This document shows, in pieces, positions 1 through 8,530 of a stretch of DNA of 21,588 nucleotides; the stretch's first letter is position 1, and each line of letters starts with the position of its first letter. The notes under the pieces are model-generated. The model saw only the letters and a list, made by a program, of their open reading frames with translations. It did not search any database and was not told the origin of the DNA. The stretch comes from JAJTFW01 sp964534995 (GTDB taxonomy: Bacteria > Bacteroidota > Bacteroidia > AKYH767-A > OLB10), in NCBI GenBank assembly GCA_964534995.1, contig CAZHSC010000061.1, forward strand, positions 1 through 21,588, read 5' to 3'. The translations under genes were made by a program, and so were the position numbers.

Positions 1-313
1 CCCATTACCTCATTTTAAAATCAGCACACCTTCAAATTAACACATAAAGTTTCTCACGGAGGCGCGGAGAAAAAGCTTCGTTTGTCCTATTTCCCGGATG
101 ACAAACCTAAGCCGCGAACAGCAACCTGGCAATATAGCAACACATCCAACAGCTCTTTTGTTTCTCGTTTATTAGCCCCTTAAATGGCCAGAGAAATTAA
201 AATGCAGGTTAAAGCAAATTTTAATTTCGCTTTGAAATTTTATATAATTTTGATCATGCAAGATCATTTGTTTTTATCATGAATCTTATTTACCTTCACA
301 AAAAATAATCGCC
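1..313. other. Intergenic region with degenerate repeats and a hairpin
   Basis: No credible gene is visible here; the upstream neighbour lies outside the window. Positions 51-77 read as the inverse complement of the 'cctccgcgcctccgcgagaaa' type repeat found at 21391-21420. Positions 118-150 hold irregular GCAAC/GCAAT units. Positions 80-86 and 100-106 form a perfect 7-bp inverted repeat with a 13-nt loop, but there is no T-run after it. The last 100 bases are AT-rich and carry the probable promoter of the next gene. Confidence 0.5.
245..252 (+). promoter_or_regulatory. Probable -7 element of the LamG gene promoter
   Basis: TAATTTTG fits the Bacteroidota -7 consensus TAnnTTTG exactly and lies 61 bases before the ATG at 314. 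A TTTG at 231-234 is only 10 bases upstream, too close for the usual 19-base spacing. At the correct distance there is only an AT-rich stretch, so the -33 half is weak. Confidence 0.35.
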
Positions 314-574
314 ATGAAAAAACACATCTTGTTCGCATTTCTCTTCATTTTATTTCAAATTTTATTGTGTATTCAGCCCTCCCGTGGTCAGGATTATGTT
401 GTTTCATTTGATGGAATGGATGATTTGATTTTCATTAACAAGTATGAAAATCTGAATGTAAGCAGTAATGATTTTACCATAGAAGCATTGGTTAACCTGC
501 GGCAGAAACAACGCGACCTACATACTATATTGACAAACAGCTCATTAAGTGGGGGGGTATTTATTGGGAATTGA
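314..574 (+). CDS. N-terminal fragment of a frameshifted LamG-domain T9SS cargo protein
   Basis: This reading frame holds the signal peptide (residues 1-25, ending PSRGQ) and the first strands of a LamG/concanavalin-A-like jelly roll (VSFDGMDDLIFI, then FTIEALVNL). After LSSGG-type residues encoded by a run of seven G (551-557) the frame runs into a stop at 572-574. Removing one G joins it to the following frame as SLSGGYLLGIDSIGR, a natural LamG continuation, giving one protein of about 1010 residues that runs 314-3347. The start is good: ATG followed by MKKHILF and a hydrophobic core. The 86-residue product is not an independent gene. It is either a real frameshift or off-phase state, or a homopolymer length error in the assembly; the sequence alone cannot decide. 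Confidence 0.75.
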   Translation: MKKHILFAFLFILFQILLCIQPSRGQDYVVSFDGMDDLIFINKYENLNVSSNDFTIEALVNLRQKQRDLHTILTNSSLSGGVFIGN

Positions 575-3347
575 CAGTATAGGCCGCATCTGTTTCAGGA
601 TTGATACTGCTTTTTATTTTGCACAATTACCGGCTACTCCGGGATTACCCAATACACCAATCTTGTTTGATAATAATTGTCATCATATTGCCGTGAAAAG
701 ATTGGTCAACCAAATCAAGTTTTATTTGGATGGTACATTTGTTTCATCGACGATGATTGCAACCGGTACCAATTTTAATTCCGGAGGTTATACAAGGATG
801 GGAATAGATAATGTTCAATACAATACCAATGCATTGTATGGCCAAATTGATTATGTGAGAATTTGGAATTATGCTGTGAAAGATCAGGATATTCAAAATA
901 ATCAACTCCATTACATTGGAAGTTCTGATACCTCTTTGCTGGCAGGTTGGTATTTTACCCAGAATCCGGATACGATTGTTTACGATCATAGCTCCTATTT
1001 ACACCATGGATTGATCGTTAAAAATTACAATTACCCGGTCAATAATGGCCCAAACTGGATAGTCGCTGCATGCGGTTCGGATGAAGGATTATTTTATCTA
1101 CCGGAACCTGCTGCTGATTCGACTTGTGTAAATAATCCTGATCCCATTTATTGTCATTCCTTCAATTTTATTTGCAATGGTGATTTTGAGCAGGAGAAAA
1201 GTATGCCCGGATCATTTCCACTGGCGGCATTCGGTGGATGCACTGCCGCCGGTTCATCCAATGAAGTAAACAACTGGTGTGCAACAGATGGTGTTCCGGC
1301 ATATTATGGAAGGAATACGATGAACTTTAATTTTAGATTACCTTTAAATATAGTTACTATAAGTGATAATTGTGCAGGAGGTGTTGATACCTGGAACGGA
1401 ACTGCTGCCGGAAATGATCACTATGCGATATTGAATTATTATGGAAGTAATGTTACAGGTGGACCGCTTGAGGATGTAATAAACACTACCCTTATTACTC
1501 CATTATTGCCAAATACTGCATTTCAACTACGATTCATGGCAAGATTCGGTTTTGAATGGCAACTTCCTGCACCTTTAAATCCTGCGTTTTTACATTTTGA
1601 TCTGATCAATACAGGTACAAATGCAACATTTGGAATTGGCGCATTACAAATACCACCAGGTTGCTCCTGGAACCAATATCAAATAACTTTCACTACCCCA
1701 TTGTTTCCAGGGGGCTTCAATATGTTGAGGGTCGGTGTTGCAGGAACTAATGATCCTAACTCACATTATTTTTTCTATGTTGACGATTTTGAGTTATTTG
1801 AAGTGAAGTCGGATTATCCGGTCTGGTTAAAAGGAACGGGGTCACAACGACCACAGGAAATTACCACAGATGCCTCAGGAAATACCTATGTAGCAGGTTA
1901 TGCAAACCAGGAAATACTTTATCCCAATAGTCAGGTGCAGGGTATTCCCGATGAAGGCACCGGATTTATCGCTTCGTTTGACGCCTGTGGAAATCAGCGC
2001 TGGGCACACAACACCAATCTGGCGGGTACAGCATATCTTGCAGTTCATTACAGCAACACGCAGCAATTGGTATACAGCGTGCACTATGATGCAGGCGGCC
2101 TAAGTATTTGCAGTGTTGATCCTTTGTCCGGAAATATCCTGAGTACACTTCCACTGCCGGCCACTTCTTCAACTACATCTGTTATTAAAACCAAATACTA
2201 TGCGCCTACGGATGAATGGTATATTTTGACGAAAGATGGAATTTCTGGGTTATACAATATTTTTTTCTATAATTTCTCGGGTAACATTTTATTATCTAAT
2301 CCCTCTCCAGTTTTCTTACCAGATGACTTGGTTGATTTTAGCATCAGTACCCCTACAACATTATGTCTATTATTTAATCAAAATGCAACTGCTGCCTATT
2401 TCCAGTATCCTGCGGCTCGTGCATCCTTAACTGGTGGTACTCAGTTTCCGGTTGTAAATAATAGCGCAACCGGAACGGTTTATTTAAGAGCAATTGACCA
2501 AAACAGCAATGGTATAGCTTGCATTGGCGGCGAATATCAGGGTGGTTCTATATTGGCAGGTGGCACTACAATAGCGCAATATACAACACCCTCTACCTTG
2601 GGAAATTACACCAATGCTTTTACATTTCTTTTTGACCTGAGCAGTCAGAGTATTGTTGCAAACAGTGGACGTTTCTTTGGCAACGACGGGATATCGAAGG
2701 TTTTGGAAATTGTAACAGATCCTCAGGGAGATTTTATCACATCAGGTATAATCGAAGGGTCCGGATTTACGGTACCCCAATTTTCAACTATGAACAACCT
2801 GCTTCTTCCCAATCCTCAATCACGTGGACTAATCGTTTCAAAACTTGACGGTACAAGCGGTGATGATATATGGGTGCAACAAGGTATTACTAACGGAATA
2901 GGGCAGTGGTCTCAACACATAAGTCCTGCTGTCAATTCATCGATACTCCTGACGGGATATTTAAATGGCTCCATTGATTTTCAACAGGGTGATATATGGA
3001 CGTCAACCGTTGAATGTGATAATACCTATTTGTTGAAAGTACACAATGGCCAAAATCAAGGCATCATAGAAAGGCCCATCCATCCGTTAAATTCAGCGAA
3101 TCACACTAATCCCGGTTCTACAAAAAATCACGCAATTTTTGTAAACAAATTATCTGACCTTTTTGAATATTATGCTTCATTATTTCAACATCCCTGTGTT
3201 TTGTACGATAGCATGGGTAAAGTGATTTTTCATGAGGGCGAAAACGGGCTCTCATTCGATTTAACAAAGTTGGACCTGGAAAGTGGAATGTATATACTGC
3301 GTCCGGAAGGCAAGAACGAATCCACGCTAATTCTGCTCTCAAAATGA
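549..3347 (+). CDS. LamG / beta-propeller T9SS cargo protein, main body (out of frame with its signal peptide)
   Basis: The first codon (GTG 549) is only the earliest possible start; the true start is almost certainly ATG 314 across a one-base frameshift in the G7 run. Domains in this frame: rest of a LamG fold (1-110; HHIAVKRL...IKFYLDG is typical of the family), a beta-sandwich region starting NFICNGDFEQ (about 205-420), then a repeat-rich beta-propeller of SBBP type (about 421-865; EITTDASGNTYVAGYAN is the characteristic unit). A degenerate T9SS type A sorting domain follows (about 870-932; VLYDSMGKVIF...LDLESGMYIL). The usual PNP motif of the sorting domain is lost. Predicted role: secreted or surface-anchored binding protein; ligand unknown. 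The stop overlaps the next start as ATGA, so the two are probably one operon with translational coupling. Confidence 0.8.
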   Translation: MGGYLLGIDSIGRICFRIDTAFYFAQLPATPGLPNTPILFDNNCHHIAVKRLVNQIKFYLDGTFVSSTMIATGTNFNSGGYTRMGIDNVQYNTNALYGQIDYVRIWNYAVKDQDIQNNQLHYIGSSDTSLLAGWYFTQNPDTIVYDHSSYLHHGLIVKNYNYPVNNGPNWIVAACGSDEGLFYLPEPAADSTCVNNPDPIYCHSFNFICNGDFEQEKSMPGSFPLAAFGGCTAAGSSNEVNNWCATDGVPAYYGRNTMNFNFRLPLNIVTISDNCAGGVDTWNGTAAGNDHYAILNYYGSNVTGGPLEDVINTTLITPLLPNTAFQLRFMARFGFEWQLPAPLNPAFLHFDLINTGTNATFGIGALQIPPGCSWNQYQITFTTPLFPGGFNMLRVGVAGTNDPNSHYFFYVDDFELFEVKSDYPVWLKGTGSQRPQEITTDASGNTYVAGYANQEILYPNSQVQGIPDEGTGFIASFDACGNQRWAHNTNLAGTAYLAVHYSNTQQLVYSVHYDAGGLSICSVDPLSGNILSTLPLPATSSTTSVIKTKYYAPTDEWYILTKDGISGLYNIFFYNFSGNILLSNPSPVFLPDDLVDFSISTPTTLCLLFNQNATAAYFQYPAARASLTGGTQFPVVNNSATGTVYLRAIDQNSNGIACIGGEYQGGSILAGGTTIAQYTTPSTLGNYTNAFTFLFDLSSQSIVANSGRFFGNDGISKVLEIVTDPQGDFITSGIIEGSGFTVPQFSTMNNLLLPNPQSRGLIVSKLDGTSGDDIWVQQGITNGIGQWSQHISPAVNSSILLTGYLNGSIDFQQGDIWTSTVECDNTYLLKVHNGQNQGIIERPIHPLNSANHTNPGSTKNHAIFVNKLSDLFEYYASLFQHPCVLYDSMGKVIFHEGENGLSFDLTKLDLESGMYILRPEGKNESTLILLSK

Positions 3348-5026
3348 AGGCCGTGTATAAGTTACCATTTCTGTTAACGCTGTTCCTGTTATTTATATGT
3401 TCAGGAAAAGTACGATCTCAGAACGTAAATTTTGCAGCTGATTCTTTTGTGAGTTATGTAACTTTGGGAACTAGTACCTGGGGTATGACATTTTGTGCCG
3501 ATAGCGCCTCTAATATCTATGTGTACGATGAAAACGGGGTTTTACTTTCTTCCTTCTTCTTGTCTGGTCCCGGATGTATTGAAATGCTGTATGACTCAGC
3601 AATACTTAGCAATGTAACAAGTGGTTTTCAATTTGACTCTAACAGAATTTTGATTCTATCGGATGTAGCAGGTATATTTTACCAATCATCTACACAAAAT
3701 TTAATTTCGTCAGAACCATTAATAATGGCTTACCCTGGTCTTTATGATATGCGCTTGGTACCACCATCAACCATGGCAGGTACGGCAAATGTTCAGTTGG
3801 GATATAATTATAAATGTAGTCGTTCAGTTTTCCCATACGCTTTTCAACTTTACTCCTATAATTTGGAACTTATTGGAATTTCAGATACTTCTAAGATAGT
3901 AATTTATCCAGGTTGGTCTCACCCACTCCTTGCCGGACAATCCTATTACCAATTATCTTTACCTTTTGATAGGGCGTGGCTTGAAGGCAATCAAAACGGT
4001 ACCGGATCACCTGTTTACCCACTTTATTATCCTCCTACTATTATTGATCAAGATTCGTCATCTTTTCCCAAAGGTAAGTTTATAACCAATACAGGTATTT
4101 GGGGGTTTGAAATATGTTCCCCATCTAACCCTTGGGGATACAATTTCCGATTTTTATTTTTTCCATTAGCCTACGAATTCCTTGGCACCAGTTACCATAC
4201 AATCCCCCATGCCACGCGCTTAGGGGATTCACTCATGGCTTTTAGCTTTCACGATGGAACCATTCTTAATGTAAATGGATTTGTAGATACGCTGAACAAA
4301 GGAGAGATTTACCGTACACTGATAGATACGCCGGCCACCTGGACTGCTAATCATCCCTTTAGCCTGATACAGATTTCACGTCAGTCAGCTCAGGACAGCG
4401 TTTTTCAAAGCGCTTTGTTTGCATATTCCGTTCATCCCGATGAGGCTTTGTTAACCTATACCTGGTATCCCAGCGAAATTATTGATGATACCATTCCCAA
4501 TCAGCAGAGTTACCTGAACCTGTTGAGTCCCTCCAGTGGCGTGAGCACTGTTAAACTGGACGGGAACTCTCTGGCCGGCTTTTTCCAGCCCTACGCTAAC
4601 GATACCACCTGGGCTTGGGCGCAGGTTCCGGTGGCCTCCAGTTTGCATAAGCTGGAAGCGGATAGCGGGGTGGTGGCCTACGCGTATCAGTATGGCGAAT
4701 CCTGCGGCACCGGTTTCAATGTGGGAGGACTAAGGATGAAAAATGCGGTTACCACCTCCGTTCCTTCGGTTGAAGAGGAAATCAGGTACAAGCTGTTCCC
4801 GAACCCTGCAAAGGAATTTATTCAACTTACCCACATTAAGAACAGACAGGAAGAATTAAAAGTTAGTGTGTGGAGTATGGATGGGCGAATGGTTATAGCG
4901 GAAAGTACCATGATTCCGAATCACCGGATGGATATATCAGGTTTAAATCCCGGCGTGTATTTGTTAAGGATATTTGCTATTACAACAGGTAAATCATCAA
5001 CACTGCGTTTCGTAAAAATGCCCTGA
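3344..5026 (+). CDS. T9SS cargo protein with IgGFc-binding-like region
   Basis: 560 residues. The signal peptide is clear (1-25, MKAVYKLPFLLTLFLLFICSG, cleaved near VRSQ). The C-terminus is a canonical T9SS type A sorting domain (about 483-560: LFPNPAKEF, VWSMDGRMV, LNPGVYLLRI). The segment at about 310-470 resembles the IgGFc-binding-like region of Bacteroidota adhesins (LEADSGVVAYAYQYGES near its end); this assignment is from motif memory and is moderate. The N-terminal half is not recognised. Its ATG lies inside the stop of the LamG gene (ATGA at 3344-3347), indicating co-transcription. Base composition changes sharply inside the gene: a sample at 3601-3660 is 28% GC and one at 4561-4620 is 62%, which suggests a recombined C-terminal half. 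Only 39 bases separate its stop from the convergent dnaE gene. Confidence 0.9.
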   Translation: MKAVYKLPFLLTLFLLFICSGKVRSQNVNFAADSFVSYVTLGTSTWGMTFCADSASNIYVYDENGVLLSSFFLSGPGCIEMLYDSAILSNVTSGFQFDSNRILILSDVAGIFYQSSTQNLISSEPLIMAYPGLYDMRLVPPSTMAGTANVQLGYNYKCSRSVFPYAFQLYSYNLELIGISDTSKIVIYPGWSHPLLAGQSYYQLSLPFDRAWLEGNQNGTGSPVYPLYYPPTIIDQDSSSFPKGKFITNTGIWGFEICSPSNPWGYNFRFLFFPLAYEFLGTSYHTIPHATRLGDSLMAFSFHDGTILNVNGFVDTLNKGEIYRTLIDTPATWTANHPFSLIQISRQSAQDSVFQSALFAYSVHPDEALLTYTWYPSEIIDDTIPNQQSYLNLLSPSSGVSTVKLDGNSLAGFFQPYANDTTWAWAQVPVASSLHKLEADSGVVAYAYQYGESCGTGFNVGGLRMKNAVTTSVPSVEEEIRYKLFPNPAKEFIQLTHIKNRQEELKVSVWSMDGRMVIAESTMIPNHRMDISGLNPGVYLLRIFAITTGKSSTLRFVKMP

Positions 5027-5065
5027 TGGTGGCAGTGTGGTCTAACACTAATTCTCTTTTAAGCT

Positions 5066-8000
5066 TCAGTCCCTCCCCGCCGTTGGTAATTTTTCCATCT
5101 CCCTCACCGTGATACTGCAAAAATCAAACTCCTCATCCACCCTGCCTGTAATGCGGTAAATGCCTTTGCCTCTGAAAGGGAATTGCTGTATTGCACGCGG
5201 GAAATGGGTCGTATCGAAAAAATACCCCTCCTCATCCAGCCAGGTGCCGAAGGCCATGTATTCGCCTTTGATCGTGCGCGTGGGCTTGGTGGTGACCAGG
5301 TACGCGAGGATGGTCACCTGCTGATGGACATGATCCTTTAGTTCATTTGCAAGGCGAAGGGAGATTGTCGTGCCGGAAGAAACTTCCGTGTTTAAACGCT
5401 GCGACCGCTGAGAATTCGCGGAGGATACCGGGGTTGTTCCCGGCAAATCCAATGGTTCAGTTCCTTTCGCACTCATCGTTCCCCTGGTGTCCATTGCTTC
5501 CTTCGTAATATTCGTAGTATCCGTAACATTCGTATTTCCGCACCGCGGGAAATATTCGTAATTCGTAAACCCCTCATACCCCCCCCGTAGCCGTTTGAAG
5601 GGACTCGATAACTCAAAGCCGAGCAGTTCGATTTCGTCGAGGGCATCCTCCATCTCATGATGTGTCAGTGTCGGGAGTTGCCATTCCGGTTCCGGTTCGG
5701 CGAAGAGGCTCTGGTGTACCGCGGTCTTCCTCCCTTCGCCCAGGTGCAGCAGCAGATCCCAGAGCAGCTCTTTCTTGCTGCGTTCTGTAAACCGGAATGC
5801 GCCGATGCGAACCAGTATCCTTAGCTGTTCCAACTCGATAGACACCCGGTGCATGAAGTCACTAAGGCCGGTGAAGGGTCCGTTGCGTTCACGTTCTTCG
5901 ATTAGGGCAAAGGCGGTTTGCTGCTGGAGGTTTTGCAGGTGTATAAAACCCAGGTAGATATCACGGCCTTGTATATCCGTTAAGTATATGCTCTCGTTGA
6001 TGTGCGGTGCGTGGACGATAGCTCCCTGCATCCTCGCTTCGTGTACATAAAATTCGGTCTGGTAAAACCCTCCGAAATTGTTGATGACGCCCACCATGAA
6101 TTCGAGCGGGTAATGCGCCTTTAAGTACAGGCTCTGGTAACTCTCCACCGCGTAGCTGGCGCTGTGCCCTTTGCTGAAGGAGTAGCCCGCGAAACTCTCT
6201 ATCTGCCGCCACACTTCCGCCGTGGTGGCGTCGGGATAGCCTTTGCTTTTGCAGCTGTCGAAGAATTTATCGCGGATCTTCATAAATTCCTCCCGGCTCC
6301 TGAACTTCCCGCTCATCCCCCGGCGCAGCACGTCGGCTTCGCTCAGGTCAAGACCGGCAAAGTGGTGGGCCACCTTGATCACATCTTCCTGGTACACCAT
6401 GATGCCGTAGGTTTCTTCCATCAGCTCCTTCATAACGGGGTGTATGTACGTCCTCCGGCCGGGATCGTGTGTGCGGAGGATGTACTCGCGCATCATGCCG
6501 CTTCTCGCCACGCCGGGACGGATGATGGAACTGGCGGCGACGAGCTGAATATAGGTGTCCACGCGTAGCTTTTTCAGCAGCATCCGCATGGCGGGACTCT
6601 CCACATAGAAGCAGCCCATGCAGCGTCCGTCGCGGATGAGCGCTTTTATCTTTTCGTCTTTCTTGAAGTCGGCGATCCGGTGGATGTCAATGGCGATGCC
6701 TCTGTTTTTTTTGACGAGGTCCACCGTGTCTTTGATGTGCCCGAGCCCGCGCTGGCTGAGGATATCGTATTTGTACAAGCCGATGTCTTCGGCTTCCAGC
6801 ATGCTGAACTGCGTCACCGGAAATCCTTTGGGCGGATGGTTGAGCGCCGTATAGCAGGTGATGGGCTTTTCGCTGATCAGGATCCCCCCGGCATGGATGC
6901 TGAGGTGATGCGGGAAGTCCTGCAGCAATGCACTGTATTGCCGGATCAGCTTTGCCAGGCCCTGCCCCACGCTCTCCCCGTTTTTTGTGGCCTGTAGCGC
7001 GTCGATTTCTTCTTTTGGCAGACCGAAGACCTTTCCCAGCTCCCGGATCACGGCATTGCGCTGGTAGGTGCTGTAGGTGGCGAGGAGAGCGGTATGCGTT
7101 TCGCCGTGGCGCCGGAAGATGTAGGCGGTGAGTTCATCGCGGTCTTTCCAGCTGAAGTCGAGGTCGAAGTCGGGAGGGTTTTGGCGGTAGGGATTGATGA
7201 AGCGCTCAAAGTAGAGGTCGAGGTCAATAGGATCTACGTCGGTGATGCGCAGGCAATAGGCCACGATGCTGTTGGCCCCGCTTCCGCGTCCTATGTAGAA
7301 GAAGCCCCGCCGCTGCGCGTAACGCACAATGTCCCAGTTGACCAGGAAGTAGGCCGCGAAGCCCAGTTCGTTGATCATGCGCAGTTCCTTATTTACCCTT
7401 TCGCGGATTTCCTCCGGAAAGTGCTCCCCATAACGGTAACGCACCCCCTTCCAGGTCTCCCTCTCCAGGAGCTCGCTGTCTACACGGCGGCTGCCGCTGA
7501 AGGTCTTTTTGTTTTTGGGCGCGTGGAAGTCGAAAGCGATGTGGCAGCTTCCCAGTAACTTTTCCGTGCTGGCGATGATCTCCGGAAAATCTTTATAACG
7601 GTCGCGAACAACCGCTTCCTGCACCATGATCTCATCCGGCCTGCAGTTGACTTCCGGTGGAACCTTGCTGAGCAGCGTATTATGCCCGATGGCGCAGAGC
7701 AGACGGTGTACATTGAAATCGGTTTTATGGCGCACGGTAACGGGCCAGAGAATCACACAGCGATGGAGGAAATTTTTATAGGGGCTAAAAGGCAGCCGTG
7801 AGAGATCGGAAGGGCGGATGCCGAAGCAGATGTCGGTCGTTGCAGGAAATTTCTTTTCGTGGAAGTGATCGTCCCGGGTGGAACGCGGGCGACCGGCAGA
7901 TCCGCGACGGCCCTTGGGCACATCTGTACTGTCTGTGTCGTCCGTGTTCCCTTCGGGCCGCTTAACCCCCATGACAGGCAATATCACCACAACATTTCTG

Positions 8001-8350
8001 AAACATGGAATTTCGTCGGGGATGATGGCGTCGCGGTTGCCGGAACTCTCCCCTGCAGCGGCACCGCCGCGGAGGCACTCGCTGAGGAAACGGTTCAGCT
8101 CCTCGAAGCCTTCATTATTTTTTGCAATACCGATAAATCTAACGGTATCGCCTTGCCGGAACTCAACCCCCACCGCCGGCTCCACACCGTATTTCGGAGC
8201 CAGGCGGATGAAGTCGAGCACGCCGGAAGTGTTATTGATGTCGGTAAGTACCAGCTTCTGCACGCCCAGCCGCTGCGCCTCCTCCAACAGCTTTTCGATG
8301 GAAAGAGTACCATAATGAAAGCTGAACCAGCTGTGGCAGTTGAGAAACAT
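5066..8350 (-). CDS. dnaE: Accessory DnaE-type DNA polymerase III alpha subunit (probably error-prone)
   Basis: 1094 residues, shorter than typical replicative DnaE and lacking that protein's long C-terminal extension. Domains: PHP (1-about 290), polymerase (about 300-750), HhH (about 820-860), OB fold (about 1010-1090). Catalytic acids are intact: D396 and D398 in PDFDLDF and D529 in GLYKYDIL. GRGSGANSIVAY, MVYQEDVIKVA and FAGYSFSKGHSASYA are diagnostic. PHP metal ligands are degenerate: N4 in LNCHSWFS where His is usual, I38 in LTDINN where His is usual, so proofreading by PHP is unlikely. Two family-foreign inserts (about 128-170 and 935-995) contain 9-bp repeats. GGAGG lies four bases before ATG 8350, supporting that start. 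Likely role: translesion or mutagenic synthesis (DnaE2/ImuC-like); no imuA, imuB or dinB is in the window. A G8 run (5579-5586) lies in the coding strand. Confidence 0.93.
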   Translation of the reverse strand: MFLNCHSWFSFHYGTLSIEKLLEEAQRLGVQKLVLTDINNTSGVLDFIRLAPKYGVEPAVGVEFRQGDTVRFIGIAKNNEGFEELNRFLSECLRGGAAAGESSGNRDAIIPDEIPCFRNVVVILPVMGVKRPEGNTDDTDSTDVPKGRRGSAGRPRSTRDDHFHEKKFPATTDICFGIRPSDLSRLPFSPYKNFLHRCVILWPVTVRHKTDFNVHRLLCAIGHNTLLSKVPPEVNCRPDEIMVQEAVVRDRYKDFPEIIASTEKLLGSCHIAFDFHAPKNKKTFSGSRRVDSELLERETWKGVRYRYGEHFPEEIRERVNKELRMINELGFAAYFLVNWDIVRYAQRRGFFYIGRGSGANSIVAYCLRITDVDPIDLDLYFERFINPYRQNPPDFDLDFSWKDRDELTAYIFRRHGETHTALLATYSTYQRNAVIRELGKVFGLPKEEIDALQATKNGESVGQGLAKLIRQYSALLQDFPHHLSIHAGGILISEKPITCYTALNHPPKGFPVTQFSMLEAEDIGLYKYDILSQRGLGHIKDTVDLVKKNRGIAIDIHRIADFKKDEKIKALIRDGRCMGCFYVESPAMRMLLKKLRVDTYIQLVAASSIIRPGVARSGMMREYILRTHDPGRRTYIHPVMKELMEETYGIMVYQEDVIKVAHHFAGLDLSEADVLRRGMSGKFRSREEFMKIRDKFFDSCKSKGYPDATTAEVWRQIESFAGYSFSKGHSASYAVESYQSLYLKAHYPLEFMVGVINNFGGFYQTEFYVHEARMQGAIVHAPHINESIYLTDIQGRDIYLGFIHLQNLQQQTAFALIEERERNGPFTGLSDFMHRVSIELEQLRILVRIGAFRFTERSKKELLWDLLLHLGEGRKTAVHQSLFAEPEPEWQLPTLTHHEMEDALDEIELLGFELSSPFKRLRGGYEGFTNYEYFPRCGNTNVTDTTNITKEAMDTRGTMSAKGTEPLDLPGTTPVSSANSQRSQRLNTEVSSGTTISLRLANELKDHVHQQVTILAYLVTTKPTRTIKGEYMAFGTWLDEEGYFFDTTHFPRAIQQFPFRGKGIYRITGRVDEEFDFCSITVREMEKLPTAGRD
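5502..5537 (-). repeat. 9-bp tandem repeat, four units, inside dnaE
   Basis: Read on the + strand the units are TTCGTAATA, TTCGTAGTA, TCCGTAACA and TTCGTATTT. On the coding strand they translate in frame to NTN-VTD-TTN-ITK, in the linker between the HhH and OB domains of DnaE (residues about 939-950). A related block occurs in the other DnaE insert at 7913-7948. The 9-bp period keeps the frame open. Confidence 0.75.
7913..7948 (-). repeat. Second 9-bp tandem repeat block inside dnaE
   Basis: Units on the + strand are CTTGGGCAC, ATCTGTACT, GTCTGTGTC and GTCCGTGTT. The encoded peptide NTD-DTD-STD-VPK matches the pattern NTN-VTD-TTN-ITK at the other insert, and both are preceded by Gly. It lies in the PHP domain (residues about 135-146), so the same kind of element seems to have entered the gene twice. 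Confidence 0.65.
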
Positions 8351-8354
8351 AGTA

Positions 8355-8359
8355 CCTCC
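8355..8359 (-). promoter_or_regulatory. Shine-Dalgarno-like GGAGG of dnaE
   Basis: GGAGG on the minus strand, followed by TACT and then ATG (8350). Bacteroidota genes mostly lack such sites, and none of the cargo genes here has one. It fixes the dnaE start at 8350. The transcribed strand upstream (8351-8445) is strongly purine-rich. Confidence 0.5.
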
Positions 8360-8530
8360 GCACCTTATTTATTAATGTATTTCTCTTTCTTTTGCTGTCC
8401 GCCTCTTGCTTCTCTCCTCTGGCTACTTTCCTCTTACTCTCATTTTCTAACAGTAGACGGTAGCAGCTGGTAGCTTTCGTCAACAATCATAGCTATCCGG
8501 AAACAAACTATTCTCCAATCTCAAGTATCG

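Noticed and set aside
5034..5049. Small hairpin between the convergent 3344 cargo and dnaE genes
   Set aside because: Only a 5-bp AT-rich stem (AGTGT/ACACT); too weak to call a terminator despite the T-rich bases after it.
7859..8473. 204-codon plus-strand frame antisense to the dnaE start
   Set aside because: Shadow of the GC-rich dnaE coding sequence; no signal, domain or promoter.
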